From Kingdonia uniflora (lineage: Eukaryota > Streptophyta > Magnoliopsida > Ranunculales > Circaeasteraceae), in assembly GCA_014058105.1 (NCBI GenBank), contig JACGCM010002156.1, forward strand, positions 682,001 to 746,000: a stretch of DNA of 64,000 bases, read 5' to 3'. The notes under the pieces were generated by a model. It saw only the letters and a list, made by a program, of their open reading frames with translations. It was not told where the DNA came from and searched no databases. Every line of letters begins with the position of its first letter. Position 1 is the first letter of the stretch. Below, one piece after another: positions 46,801 to 59,636 of this stretch. The translations under genes and the position numbers were made by a program.

Positions 46801-49800
46801 AAGTGTGTGATGCGTTTTTCTTTGCTTAACTCTTAAAGCGAATTTAGCGGTCACCTTTGACAACAAATTTGAAGAGTTGGTTGAAACAAATTAGGGAATG
46901 TTACAAAAGATGGAACCGATGATCGGTAAAAAAAAAATATTCTCTTTTTGGCTATAAGGTCGGAAATTTATCTCCGATATTTAATGATGTTAGTGAGGTT
47001 TACCATATCTACTTTGATGATAGAGGTACACCCCCGGTGTATGATAAGTACTCCGATGATTATGAGTATTTAGGGCCATTTGTTGTTGGGGAAGCAAAGC
47101 CTCTCTTCAGCGATATTGAAAAACCAAAGACGAGTTGTTGACTTCGTTCTTATGAAGATTTCAACAAAAAAAAGGAGGCTTATGCTATTGTTGATTTTAA
47201 CATGCAAAACAAGTTTGATGGAGATGCAATATTTTACATAATGGGTACATTAGTCGGATATGGCAAGTTCTGAGGTAGGATCTGAGGATCGAAACATATG
47301 GTAACAATAACACAGTCTTCAACGTCGAAGTTCGTGTACGAACTTTTTCAGACCTGAAGAAAGTTGACAGGTTACGATTCTCCACATCTGTCTCAGGCAT
47401 CACATATCACGAGGCAGCATAGATCTTTCATAATTTTGAAGTCATATTTAGTTTATTTCCTAGTATTTTGGTTTAATTTTATTTAAGAAATCTTAAGACT
47501 AAGAAGACTTTTTTAATAGGAGGTTTAACTAGAATTAGAAGGCTTGCTCTATAAAATTCCAGGTTAGGGTTTATTTTCTTTCGTTGTTTGTGTTAAGTTG
47601 TTTTCGGTTTTGAGAAATTAATAAAGCTATATTCGGATTATTAAATTATGGATGTTATAGAAGCCCTAATTTGAGCTTTTTAGTGATTAACTAATAAAAA
47701 TGGGAACAATCGAAGCTTCCGCCGATTGATTCTTACATTCTTATGGTGCCAACAAGAATTTAACCCCAGTCTTTGATATTGACTATTGACTACTATTGAC
47801 TTCTGTACCCTTCATTAACTAAGCTAGCTTCCCTTGCAACTATTGACTACTGTACACTTTATTTACTAAGCTAGTTTCCCTTGACGTTGCAGGGAGGTAG
47901 ACCATAATTATGTCGAGGATTAATTTTTTAATCCCCCCCCAAGTCATCTGATTAGGCGTTCATGGAAAAATACCCCGACATTTCTTTTTGAGGTTTAAAA
48001 TTATAATTCATGGCGAGTAAACTTCGTTCCACCCACGTTAGAAAAGTAGAGGTGGTTCAACACCAGAAGTTGTAGTATTGATCTTCTATGCATTAGTGTA
48101 TACCAAGGGTAGTTATTTAACTATAGAAAGTAAAATTCTTTCTTTCTTTCTGCTTTCCCCATTATGGACTATTACTGCGATAACCATGCAACCTCTGTTC
48201 TTACTCCTCATATCTTCATTTCTTTTATTCTCAAAACTGGAAAGAACCCTCACAGTGACCCATCTCAGAGTGTCTAAAAAATTTACTAGATGTATGAACG
48301 ATTTCAGTGTGCTAAAGATTTATAAGCAACAACAACCATAATTCAACTCTTACAAGTGCAAATTGATGCTTTCTATTTCGAAGTCAAATTTAATCTCTTC
48401 ATTTCGGTTTATCTTTTCTTTCCTTATTTTTCCCTTTCCTCATATTTCCAGGTTGAGCATGTTAGATCTGAGAGGAACGTACTTGCTGAGGTTAATAACC
48501 GATATGTTGTGAAACTTTTCTATTCGTTCCAAGATTCTGCTTTCTTGTACCTTATCATGGAGTATTTACCTGGTGGTGACTTGATGAATCTTTTGGTGAA
48601 AGAGCACGTTTTTTCAGAAGATGTGTCACGATTTTACATGGCAGAATGCATTCTGGCTATTCATTCTGTACATCAACATAACTATGTCCATAGGTACTAT
48701 TTCCTTACTTGTTTGTAGTGTTTAGACATATAATTTTACTTTTGGAAATTTGTTTCATCTGTGGTTACTAGTAATTTTTAGCCTCTTGGGCCACTTCATT
48801 CATCTAGGTGCATATATCAAAGAACCAAAAAACGTGTAATAAACTTTGAACTTTAACCCCAAGATGTCCAAAGAGTTCAGAAAAGGGCGAATTTCGTATT
48901 AAATTTGTAATTTCCGCCATCTTCTTGTTATTTTATATGCTACCATCTATAAATTGACGTCTATCACTTAATTTGGTATTTCCTTAAAATAGTAGTGATC
49001 ATATAAAGATATATACTACGTTCTCAAAATATTTCCTCAACCAAACTAAAAGTAATGTGTATTCTTCTTTTCTTTTTTAATTTTTTGAACTAGTGAAGAG
49101 GATATATTTAAGTATCATCTTGTCATCTCTACTGTTAAGGTACCATTCCACTTTCTATGCTTTTGTCAGATGAATATATATTCCCTTTACATCTTCTTGA
49201 TTTGAAATTTGTGGGTTAGTTTGACACCTCATGATGTGACTGTTTCCAATATGGTGACTACGTAATTGTAGAATATCATGTTAATGAAGTTGAGTTTTGC
49301 ACAATATAACTCGAAAATCTCCTTCCAGTACATTAAAACACTCTTGACTTTTTTACGTCTTTTTTTCAGGGACATAAAGCCCGACAACATATTATTGGAC
49401 ACAAATGGCCATATCAAACTCTCAGACTTTGGCTTGTCTAAGCCCCTAGAAAATAAATTTTCAACAATTTCGTTCGAAAAGGATTTCTTCACCATCCAAG
49501 AATCGACAACTTTTGAAACAGAAGGGAACACTCGATGTGACGGAAAGCCCTGGCTAATGCCTGAAGACAACTTACAGCAATGGAAGCGCAATCGCCGTGC
49601 ATTGGTAACAATCTGGAGTAATTTAAGTTTCGTAGTTATAAATGCACAATCTTACTACTACTCGGGAGTTACATATCCATTTGTTACGGAATTTTGCGAT
49701 CTTCAGGCTTATTCTACCGTTGGAAGTCTTGATTATATGGCACCCGAAGTTCTTTTGAGGAAAGGTTATGGAATAGAGTGCGACTGGTGAGTCACTTTTT

Positions 49801-52800
49801 TATTTTTCTTTTTTATATTAAGCGATTAATTTCAAAAAGTTTAGTTATTTAATTAACAATTTATGTTACTGTAAATGGAGCTCTAAGATACCAGTTCACG
49901 AAAATTAAATTCTGATAAACTCGTCTTCTACTAGTGTAAACATATTTGATGAGATCACAAACTTTTTTCTTTTGAAGAATCTGGACAATGAGCTGCTGCT
50001 TTTTTTAACTGGTAATTAGGAAAGAGTGATGTTGGATTTTTTTAATATGTACTAAAAACTGTATGGTATGCTTAGAGGATGATCCCCCTGTTACTCCTAT
50101 TACTCAACAATCATTTATGAGATACTACTGGGCTGATTTGTGATGTTTTTGATATTGACATATATATTTCAATTAATATAATATTTCATTTCGTCATGGC
50201 TTTAGGTGGTCCTTAGGGGCAATCATGTATGAGATGCTTGTAGGACATGTTCCCTTCTATTCCGGGAACTCAATTACTACTTGTCGGAAGGTGAATCATA
50301 TTTGAAACTTCTTTTGTATTCTTCCAAAGCTTTGTTCTTCTAATTGTTTCATGAACATGCCAAATGAAGTCAACCTTGTTGCTGTTTATCAGATAATTAA
50401 CTGGGAAACAAGCTTGAAATTCCCCAAGGAACTAATAATATCAGACGATGCTAAGGATCTAATATGCCGTCTTCTCTGTGGCGTTGAAACACGGCTTGGG
50501 ACTGGAGGAGTGGATGAAATAAAGGTAAAAATCTGTCCGATTAATTCTGCATTGTAATTTTAGAAGCAAAACATGGAATACTTTACTTTGAATTACTCAG
50601 TAAGTCTTTATTCACATGATACAATACATTTACTGGTAAGTAGCACTAAATATTGCTTTAATATATTTAATACTGAACTTTTTTATTTTCTGTTATACAG
50701 TTTGGTCATTTTATACTTTCTTACAATATTTTAATTTATACTGCAGATAATTGCAACTATCTTTGTGCGATTAGGGATCAGATTACCATAATCAATAGCC
50801 ATGGTGTAAAACCTCCATATAAAATAAACATACCCATTTAAATATGAAAATTGAAGCATTTGTGATCATGTCATACAGTCTACAGTATCCATACCATGTA
50901 TATTATTGCCCCTAGGACTAGTTGCTAGGTGAGTTGTTATGTATGGTGGGATAAGGAGCTTGATAGTACTTGCTAAATCTTTGTTTCATAAAGTATTTCT
51001 ATCATATCTTGATTCTTGGATATTATGTTCATAAGTGGCATTTCTATAACCATATAACTTATGTAGCACAAATTTGAAAATTAATGGGTCACCTTTATTA
51101 ACAATACTACCAACATATAATGCAACTCTTATTTTCCCAATTAGCGATTCCTTTGTCATTATTTGAGAATATGGTGTTTTGTCAGGTTGTTTCATAATGT
51201 GGTGTTTTGTCAGGCTCATCCATGGTTTTGTGGCATTAAATGGGACAGACTGTATGAGATGGAAGCTGCCTACAAGCCTATTGTCAGTGGTGAATCAGAC
51301 ACTCAAAATTTTGAGAAGTTTGCAGAGGTGAGCTCTTCTTAGATTTTACTGTGCCTGTTAAGCAACTGATTACTATTAGTAGTTTAAACTCTCTCTCTCT
51401 TTTTGGATCGGTAAAAGATTAGTGGTGGATAGTTCTGAATTGTTTCTGTTTAAAGATAATTTCTCCGCATAATTTCGCAAAAGAGAAGTGTTGAGAATTT
51501 TGATGAAGCATGTGACATGATAAAACATATACTTTGAAAGAGCAATCCAGTTTATTCAGGACTCTTGTACCAGTCTTAGTAAAGCTGTTTAAAGAAGACG
51601 CTGGCTTACGTTATGTTCCCAAAAATTTAAGGCGCATCTTAGTTGTTTTTGGTCTAAGAAGCAAATTGATGTAAATTGATTGATTTACATGAGGAACCAC
51701 TTACAATTAGGGATAATCGAAGAGATTTATTTCCTTGACTACAACTTGAATGATGATCTCAACCCTCAATAAAGATTAAATAAGGCCTATACTCATTCCC
51801 AATACTCTCTAAATAGCTCCGCTACAACTAATCCCTCAATATTAGTTTCTTATCTGAATTCGAATGCAAAATAGCTTAAAAGATACTAAAACAAAACACA
51901 TCAAATCCTTACACAAAAGGGAAAAAATCCTACGTGGGGATCGGGTTCAAACCAGTAAAGTTTAGACGATGGGCCCCACATACTCCCCTGGTTCGAAAAA
52001 GTTCATCTATGAACTCAGACTTCCGACGATAGGTGGAGGCAGCGGTCGTTGGGTTGGCCCGCGACTTAAAACTCGGGACGCCACTTCGCAAGTGGCTGGT
52101 GCTGACCGTGGAACAAAGCACCCAGTCGGGAACTGTCGTTAAGAGACCCGCCGTTATCTCCGGAATTTTATTCAAATCACTACCAAGTTTGGCAAAAAGG
52201 TAGACCGCTGAATAGAGACGGGTTAACCATCTTCAGAAGAGCTATATTCGGAATCTGGTTATGAATTTGCATCAGTGGGATCCGCAAGGCTTTTGCCGTG
52301 GGCTGTGTTGTACCGGCATGTGAGGAATATCTAGTTGATAGCCAGCGTTGACTGCTGTGTGGGGCTGGGTTCTGGCTAGCAGGGTGGGGTTGGGGTTTGT
52401 GTGGACCACAGTGGTGGGTCCTCCTTACTTATGATATGTTTCGCTGAAGTTTCAGCAGCAGTGACGTCAACAACCGCCGTTGCGCCTAACGCTACAGTGG
52501 AAATAAACTTGGTATGCCACGAGGTTCAAAAATGCTTCGGAGTTAAGAATTTCGGTGTTAGGAACCTGCAGGGAAAGAGCCCCCTGAAAACAGGCAAAAA
52601 ACGTAGCCATCTGATCTGAGAGAATTCTCACTTGTTCTCGCATCTGATCGTTGACTTGCTCTTGACTGGTGATAAAAATTTTCTTCAAAGCGAAGTCCAG
52701 GTTATTTTTGGGAGACATATTTGACTTTGATACCAAAACTGAGGTAAATCCATTGTGAGGAATTCGTCACAATTAGGTTTTACCAAAAACTTGTTTTATT

Positions 52801-55800
52801 TTCTAACATCTTCAATTGGGAACTTAACATCTCATTAAAGCTTAAATAAACAAGAAAGTAACAAACTCTAAAATATTCCCAATATTCCCTACTTTTATCC
52901 CTTTCAACTAATCCCTAAGTGATAGTTCACGTGGTCGTAACAATGCCCACGTAGGCAATCGTCTCTCCACCTCGCAAGACCACTCTGTCACGCCCCAAAA
53001 TCCGCTTTCTGATAATAAATCATAAAACACATTCTAAGGCTTGACAAGTCGGCATCCCACGGATGAAACCCCACATATGTATTATATTTCAACATAAATT
53101 ACATCTACTTACCAAAGAAACGCAGCAGAAAAATAACTCAATTATCGAATAAAATAAATAATATTCTCAACAAAATATACTAACAAGAAAATAGATTACG
53201 ACAATAAAATCTGAAGTAAAAATCATAAATACCCTACGACAGCTCAGTGATCCAAAGAACTCCAAAGAATCTCGAAAATGATCAACCAAGCCTCACTAAG
53301 CAAAACCTACTGTGCTCGACCTCCTGAAAAAATATAGCGCACAGGGCGTCAAGCAAGTACAATTATTACCGGTCACTGAACATGACAGACCGATCTATTA
53401 TACAAAAGTACTAGTGTGATATAATATTCTATAAATATATATAAATGATGCAATGCATTGAGGAAATGAGGTTCAATTATTAATGTTGTTTTTAAGAGTC
53501 GGCGCCAACCGGTATTATAAAATAGTTATAAAGTATTATTAGTATTAGGTGTGGGGGATAACTAACAGACGATGTACACAGGGTCACTTTTAATTTAGTG
53601 GGACCACACTCTCGCACCCTTTTGTCCTCAACAGAAGCGTATCCCTTATTGTCGAGCCAGGGATTGGCGGATTCCTTTTTAGTGAGCCAGGAATTAGCGG
53701 GGAAATCACCGGATCAAGGTGGTCAAGGAGTTTCAACCTACAGGTCTAAAGCCTGATTTATTTTCACTTTCAGGGATCTATGCCCACGGGGAGTATTCAC
53801 AAAGAATAACAAAGCCGATATGTAACTGGGGAAGAGTTTTAGGGGATTGCAACCCTGGAACACTGATAAACAGTCACCTAATTTTTTGTTTAGGGAATCG
53901 AACCCAAGGACCCTGACATCATAGCCCTACTGTGTACACGACTCTAAGTTATCCTATGCATGAATGATTTAAGAGACCGACACTCAATCAAAATGACCTA
54001 TCTGTCTTTGCTCTATAGGCAATGAGACTATATCATATGATTGGCGATCTTATGCTTACTAACCTTTCTACCCTCACATATATAGGAGTGGGTCTCAGTC
54101 GCTGATATTATATAGGCTTATGCTAGTACCCCCTTGATTTAACATCAAGGTCCAACCTATCCATCTATAGTTTAAGGGCTGAACACGAAGCACCAATTAC
54201 TATTACCAACGCTATTGATATGGATATAATTAATATCAATACAAATTACCTTATACACTAACCATATATATATTATAAGTATACTTATACAACGACTGCC
54301 TTAGTTAACACATATATATATTATGTTTATATAATATACAAATCTGCCTTAAAAGCATATATATGTATTCTGAATATATACTAAGCAAATTTGAAATATT
54401 CTAAACAAGTCTACCGTAGTGAGATCAAAAGAACTATTATAGTATGGATTTATAACTACAACAGAAACAACTAATAGTTAAATAATAGTATATCAAGCAA
54501 ACTTACTGTTATGATCTTCAACTACTCCCTTATATAATAACAGACTGTTCATTATTAACTGTTGAATGAACTAATATAATGATTTCAAGGTATAATGACA
54601 ACTCTGTAACCACAAATGCTATCTTACCGAAGGTTCTTTATGCATATCATACTAGATATAAGAGTTCAACAAATTGCAGCTTATAAATAACAATTATGAC
54701 GCAATTGAATCATCACAGCTAACTTATATGACACTCTGTAACCACAAATGCTTATACCCCAAATTACATCTATACATTATATCAATGTGTCATACGATGC
54801 TCGGAAATAATTATACTTGCCTGAAGATTGAATGCTTAAGAAGAGCAATACAATGATCCTTCCCTCTACAAGAACAATAAAATTTCACTCTCGATCATTC
54901 GTTCAAGAATTTCAAGCCACAACAATAGATAAAGGATTTGTTAGAGCTCTCTTTAGAGTGCAAGGAGACGATATGGTTTAAAGGAATTTGGGGTTGGAGT
55001 TTAGGAATTAGGGTTGGGTTTTCTTTTCTCCTGATTTAGTAATGTAAAAGGAGAAGGTTGATGGAGGAGAAATAAGGAGAAGAAGGAGAGAAGCAGGGAG
55101 TATTTCGGTGAAGGTTTGACCAAGTTTCCCCAAAAGTTAAAAGCTAAGAAACCATACTATTGTACACCCAAGTGTAAGTTAAGCAAAGCAACCCAAAACA
55201 CAATTAAAAAAAAAACGGGGCGCTACACACTCTCTCTATTTTAGTAATTTCTAATTAGTTTATTTGATTTGCATTATAATTAGGAGAAGTCTCCTAATTA
55301 GTCTAGTTAGGGTTTTTATTTGTGCCAGTCTCTTCTCCTATAAAAGAGAGCCTAACCTTAGTTTATTTTTGATGTTGATTTGAGTGAGAGAGAAAAGCTT
55401 AGCCTTAGAGAGATATGCAGAGTTTGGGGTAAATCTCATAAACATTAGGTCTTTTGACTTTTATTTTATGCAATTGAGAGATCTTAGTTTTAATTGAGAT
55501 TAATTTAGTTTCTGCAAACGTAGTTTTTAACAACCTAAGATTAGTCCCATTTATATTCAAATACGACAAGAAAAACTAAAAGATGCTAAAATAAAATAAA
55601 ACAAATAAAACAAAAAGACCAGTAGGGTTTAGATGATGGTTCCCATTAGAAATCAAAATGGCTTTTAAATGCTACAAAATAAACTTTGGATATTATAGAA
55701 GATTTTGGTGAGGTATTAGATAAATGGTTTCGCTTGTGTAGATGTTTTGAATATCAGAGTGCTGGAAATTAGTCTTTTCCTTGTTCACTTGCACGCAAGA

Positions 55801-58146
55801 ATTAAGCCAAGACAGGTGCATAAACAGCTCTTCAAAGGCTTTACTTACAAGTTACAACCTATATTTCTTGCACATTGGGAGGAAGCAGATGCATATCTTT
55901 GCTAGTTGCTTATGGTGAATTTGAAACAGTATTGCTAAGAATAAGTAATATGCTTTAGGTACAAAAGTAACTAGAAAGGGATATAACATAAAGCGACGTG
56001 CTCTTCATTGTTACTACAATTAGAAATTAATGTAAGTATTTTATTCTTGATAGGTCGAAGGCTCTGCATCGGAGTTAACAAGAATAGGACCTTGGCGGAA
56101 GGTACTGACTTATATTTGTTTTCTCTTTAATCTATTTCTAAAGTATATGTAGATTTTTTTTTTACATTGATTAGTGTAAAAATGGAATATCGAAGTCGTA
56201 CCCATGTTTCAAAAACTCGAATCGGATCCGCCAACTCACCCAATCCAACTCAAGATTGTTTGATCCGATGCGGGGTAAATTCTCGAAAAAAGTCATGGAT
56301 CAGCCGGTCCAATTTTGACCAACTCGTCATGGATCGCCCGGTTTTTCTGAGTTGGATCGGACTGGATCAGGAATAGCTCGGGCGATTTTCTTAATAATAC
56401 TTTTCATTATTATCAGAAAATGAAAAAAAATGTTATTTTGATGTAAATCACATTTAAGGTACAAAAGTTGACGTGGGCCAACTCGTTCGAACTTGGGCCG
56501 GATCGTCCGTTCAACTAGGCATTCCCTTATTCAACTTTGGATCGGCAGTGGGTGATTCGAGTCTCGAGTCCGAGACTTTGAGCCATGCTAGTACCTTCAT
56601 CTACTAAAGATCATATGGTTTTACGTTTATTTTGTATGCACTACGAAGACTTATTCTATCACTTAATTGGCTTTATCTGAAGTGATCCTCTTATTTTCTC
56701 CTTTTCTTCCTCAATTGATACTCTTGCACTGGAAAAACGAAAGCATTGAATTTTTTTAATTTTTTTGAAAAAGCGAAAAAATTCTAGATTTTTTTTTTGT
56801 TCCATGACTAGCAGCATGTTGGCGAAGTCTGTTCTAGTTCGACCTGCCAAATGCGCACTTTTGGTACCCACTCAACGTTCCGTGGACACTTCAATGTCTT
56901 CAACGTGCCTTCAACGCAAACCTCTACTCCCCAGTAAAATATCTTCATCTAATGGGTGAGTTTGGCACCCTATTGCATGAGCCTTATGCATTTGACTTTC
57001 ATCTACTGGGTGCATCGACACCCTATTCGCTTGCCGCCAAAACTGGAATTTACCTGTGTAAAAATATCTCTGTATAATTGCATTCCGTACCCAATTTGTT
57101 TCATTTTCTTTAGTCTTGATCCATATTTAATTATGTTTTACTTCATATATCTATTCTAACTTCTGTAAAAAAAAAAACTAACTTGCAGATGTTGTCATGC
57201 AAAGATGCCAATTTCATTGGATATACATACAAGAAATCTGATATGCTAAAGTCGCTTGGAACTTCAGGTTTGCACATTTTAGATTTTAGACTTTGCTTGG
57301 TAAACTTAAGTAACTTCACCACATTATGTTTTCCAGGTAGTAGCTAGTCGTCAGATTTAGTTACCATTAAAATATGTTAACGAAATTCATGGTTAGCAAT
57401 TGTCAAGACCATGAAAATATAGCACCTCGGTAAACGGGTGTGCCAAGAAGTTCACTTTTATTCTAGAACTTTATCCCCGAGCCTCATTCCCCCTAGATTG
57501 TCTCAGTGCATTGGTTACTAAAAATTGAAGTTTCTAGAATAAATGTCCCCTTGACCTAGTCACTTTCAACTTCTCTATGCAAACATCACAATTATCTCCA
57601 TTCTAGAATTAAAGTCCTCTTGAGCATCAAATATAACTATGTTTCTTCCTCCCCTTGCTCTCCAAGCTCTTATTAGAACATTGGCTTTATTGTCCTATCT
57701 TTTTAAGAGGGTTTTTTTTTGCGAATCTGTTCTATAAATATTTGTTGAGCTCTATACATAGTTATAACAAAATGTCCATGTATCTTATAATGGTAAATCT
57801 CAGACTTACTTGTTTCTCAATAATGTTACAGGTACAAATATGAGAACAAAGGTTCCTCAAAAGACGCCATCTCTTGTTTCCTTGTTTGGCATGGGTAAAC
57901 TTCCTTATGTTTATTTTAATTATCTGAAGCTCATCTTTCAGTCGAAAAACTCAATTGTTTGCGGACGTTTGTATCTAACTTCTGTTTCCTCAACATGTAA
58001 TTAGTTACCTAAATTAATAGGGTACTAATGTGTTCAATAGGAGTTTGTGGACATGCTTTTGACACTATACTTTTCTTTTTCTTTGTGATATAGGTCAAGG
58101 GGACTTGCAACAAGATAATCCTAACGTCAATGTTGACCGACAGTAA
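43873..58146 (+). CDS. NDR/LATS (tricorner-type) AGC serine/threonine kinase
   Basis: Plant NDR kinases act with MOB1 in Hippo-like signalling controlling polarity, growth and cytokinesis. Thirteen exons join in frame: 43873-44075, 44235-44409, 44824-44907, 48452-48693, 49370-49604, 49707-49786, 50206-50290, 50393-50524, 51214-51327, 56054-56101, 57189-57267, 57832-57894 and 58094-58146 (TAA), giving 530 residues. The N-terminal MOB-binding region is about residues 50-110. Visible: Gly loop GKGAYGE (about 120-126), Lys142 (FALKKL), HRD Asp236 (DIKPDN), DFG Asp254, the NDR-specific insert before the activation segment, Ser316 (AYSTVG), APE 325-327 and the hydrophobic motif FIGYTY with Thr479. 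Borders are GT-AG. One oddity: the P+1 loop reads GSLDYM where NDR kinases usually have GTPDYI. Introns 3 and 9 are 3.5 and 4.7 kb because of retroelement debris. No exon is damaged. Confidence 0.95.
45480..46060 (-). pseudogene. Ty3/gypsy gag fragment in kinase intron 3
   Basis: The - strand reading has typical gag words: [36 protein letters not shown] and, after frame changes, [20 protein letters not shown]. Stops and shifts are frequent. Flanks near 45000-45250 (poly-pyrimidine) and 46140-46480 are probably part of the same decayed element, but I could not define LTRs. Confidence 0.65.
46500..46650. repeat. small hairpin repeat in kinase intron 3
   Basis: GGTGTAGGTT near 46513 and AACCTACACC near 46538 form a short inverted repeat in an otherwise non-coding stretch. 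A MITE remnant is possible. No target duplication was found. Confidence 0.35.
46860..47400 (+). pseudogene. decayed retroelement ORF in kinase intron 3
   Basis: A + strand reading includes [20 protein letters not shown] and, after a stop near 47140, [19 protein letters not shown]. It resembles a plant retroelement gag/linker but I cannot assign the family. The AT-rich 47430-47760, with a TTAATAAAGC signal near 47620 and the phrase TATGGTGCCAACAAGAATTT, looks LTR-like. Confidence 0.4.
51690..55650 (-). mobile_element. non-autonomous LTR element in kinase intron 9
   Basis: Two partial direct repeats bound it. The left is about 51690-51978 (CAACTAATCCCTCAATATTA, ending GTTTAGACGATGG). The right, about 52745-55645, is split by a solo LTR (CAACTAATCCCTAAGTGATA, ending GTTTAGATGATGG). 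On the - strand a TTTTGGTATCA primer-site-like motif sits beside the right repeat near 52735, and a purine tract, AGGGGAGTATGTGGGG, beside the left. The internal region has two small - strand frames, 52736-52467 and 52175-51930 ([20 protein letters not shown]), of unknown function. No pol is present. No target duplication was resolved. Confidence 0.55.
52986..55227 (-). repeat. 2.2-kb solo LTR, gypsy C family
   Basis: It reads TGTCACGCCCCAAAATCC on the left and CGGGGCGCTACA on the right, with perfect CACTC duplications (52981-52985 and 55228-55232). It matches the gypsy C LTR at 37612-40709 in reverse complement and lacks the 764-bp insert there. It is nested inside the LTR of the 51690-55650 element, so it inserted later. 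Confidence 0.92.
56102..57188 (+). other. kinase intron 10
   Basis: A stretch near 56190-56560 is rich in GGATC-type words (CGGATCCGCC, TGGATCGGAC, TTGGATCGGC), like the hAT MITE at 61745-62197. It may be a related degenerate repeat. The ORFs here are not supported. Confidence 0.4.
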
Positions 58147-58150
58147 CTTA

Positions 58151-58414
58151 CCTGAAATTTCATATACTCCTTATCAAAGTATGTACATCCCCGTATTGGA
58201 TCCACAACTATTTAATGAAGTCGGAATGAGTTCATCTTCCTGAAATTTCATATACTCCCTATCAAAGTATGTACATCCCCGTATTGGATCCACAACTATT
58301 TAATGAAGTCGGAATGAGTTCATCTTCCTGAAATTTCATATACTCCCTATCAAAGTCTGTACATCCCCGTATTGGATCCACAACTATTTAATGAAGTCGG
58401 AATGAGTTCATCTT
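58151..58414 (+). repeat. three 88-bp tandem repeats in the kinase 3' UTR
   Basis: Units start at 58151, 58239 and 58327, each CCTGAAATTTCATATACTCC and so on, ending GAATGAGTTCATCTT. They differ at only a few positions. They lie between the stop (58146) and a candidate AATAAA (58442-58447), so a transcript ending there would carry all three. Confidence 0.92.
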
Positions 58415-58441
58415 TCTCTTTACTTATTTTACAATCACTTG

Positions 58442-58447
58442 AATAAA
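58442..58447 (+). terminator. candidate kinase polyadenylation signal
   Basis: AATAAA lies about 300 bases after the stop, directly beyond the triplicated segment and before the LINE-like poly(A)/poly(T) tract. Confidence 0.5.
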
Positions 58448-58484
58448 AGGTCTTCGAAAAGCTGATTTAATTTTGATTAACATT

Positions 58485-59035
58485 CTTTTTTCTTTTTTTT
58501 TTGAAGAAGCTGGAGTTTAGGCGTAGACCCCTGAATTTTATTCCAGCAAGAACTACAGATTACATCCTAAGGTATTTAATACTAGTAGCATCAGCTATAC
58601 AAATATTTACAAGCTGCATAGAAGATGTGATATGATCAGCAAGCTTGTTCCCTTCTCTGGCTTGTAAATGGTGTTAAAGATTTCCATGCCTTCAATCATT
58701 TTCCAGGCTTCTCTTAGATCAACAATGGCAGCCCATGGAGGATCACATTTTCTCTGAATGACTTGTGCAGTATAAGTGGAATCATTCACTGTACATAGAT
58801 TTTTGAACCCAATTTTTTCTGCAATACTCAAACCTTCACAAACAGTCTTTACTTCCAGCACGCCAATGCCCACTGGAAGATCACAATTCTTGTTATAAGC
58901 AATAATTGGAAACCCATTAGGGAGTCTAAAAACTCCACTATATGCTTTCTTGTCTGCTGATATGCATCCATCTGTATTTAGTATGACTTTGTGTTTCCAA
59001 GTCCTGCTTCCATGATATCCAATTAATGATCCTTG
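58485..59035 (-). pseudogene. LINE-like 3' fragment with RNase H domain
   Basis: On the - strand an open reading with a plant RVT_3-type RNase H fold runs from about 59035 to 58607: LNTDGCISADKK (catalytic Asp), YSGVFRLPNGFP, ALE-like VLEVKTVCEGLSIAEKIG, VNDSTYTAQVIQRKC and IVDLREAW. It ends in TAA, followed at 58480-58502 by an A-rich tail (the T-rich run on +). This structure fits a 5'-truncated LINE or a retrocopied RNase H-like gene in antisense to the kinase 3' end. Confidence 0.65.
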
Positions 59036-59059
59036 GTTGTTTTATGATTAGATTAATTC

Positions 59060-59305
59060 CCCAATCTCTAATCATTGGGTATGACACTGTTTCAATCGAT
59101 CACAAAGTAGGTAGTAAGACTTACAATGGTAGGCAACGACATCTCTCGGTCTTAGACATCAATTCCTTAGGGGATTACTCACGCAGAGTTGTTACAGTTG
59201 ACTATGCAGAGTCAAGAAATAACTTAGCAGATTCTTTGATGTAAGGACTGGCTAGAGAGATGATTGTGAAAACATTTAAAGGAATGGGGCCAAGGTCTAC
59301 GTAAC
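59060..59305 (+). pseudogene. copia RNase H C-terminal fragment
   Basis: The reading KTYNGRQRHLSVLDINSLGD, then YAESRNNLADSLM, a stop, and GLAREMIVKTFKGMGPRS is the end of a Ty1/copia RNase H domain. It has no upstream RT in the window. AT-rich sequence to about 59560 may be its LTR, but no second copy is present. Confidence 0.7.
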
Positions 59306-59636
59306 TTCAATCACCTTTAATGAAAACCCCACTTATGTTTTGAAATATGAACTAAGTTCAAGGGGTACAAACAAGTTAAAGTGTGAATTAGACGAGACAC
59401 TAGAGCATAACTTTAAATCTCATTCCTAAAAGCTCTAGTGTTGGATTTTTGCATAAAAGAGGTTGTTGGATTAAATTCCTTAATAAGTTCTATAATGAGA
59501 CGGAGTGACTCAAGAAATCAAGGTATTACGTACGGCCATTAATGTGCAGGAATAAAAATGCACTCTTTCTTTGGAATGTAGCATGTGTGATGACTCCGGT
59601 TAGTCAATAAAGGGTCCTTGGTTCAAGTCCGTTCAC

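Noticed and set aside
51930..52736. Possible host gene from two short - strand ORFs in kinase intron 9
   Set aside because: They are bounded by LTR-like direct repeats, a primer-site-like motif and a purine tract, so they more likely belong to a non-autonomous LTR element.
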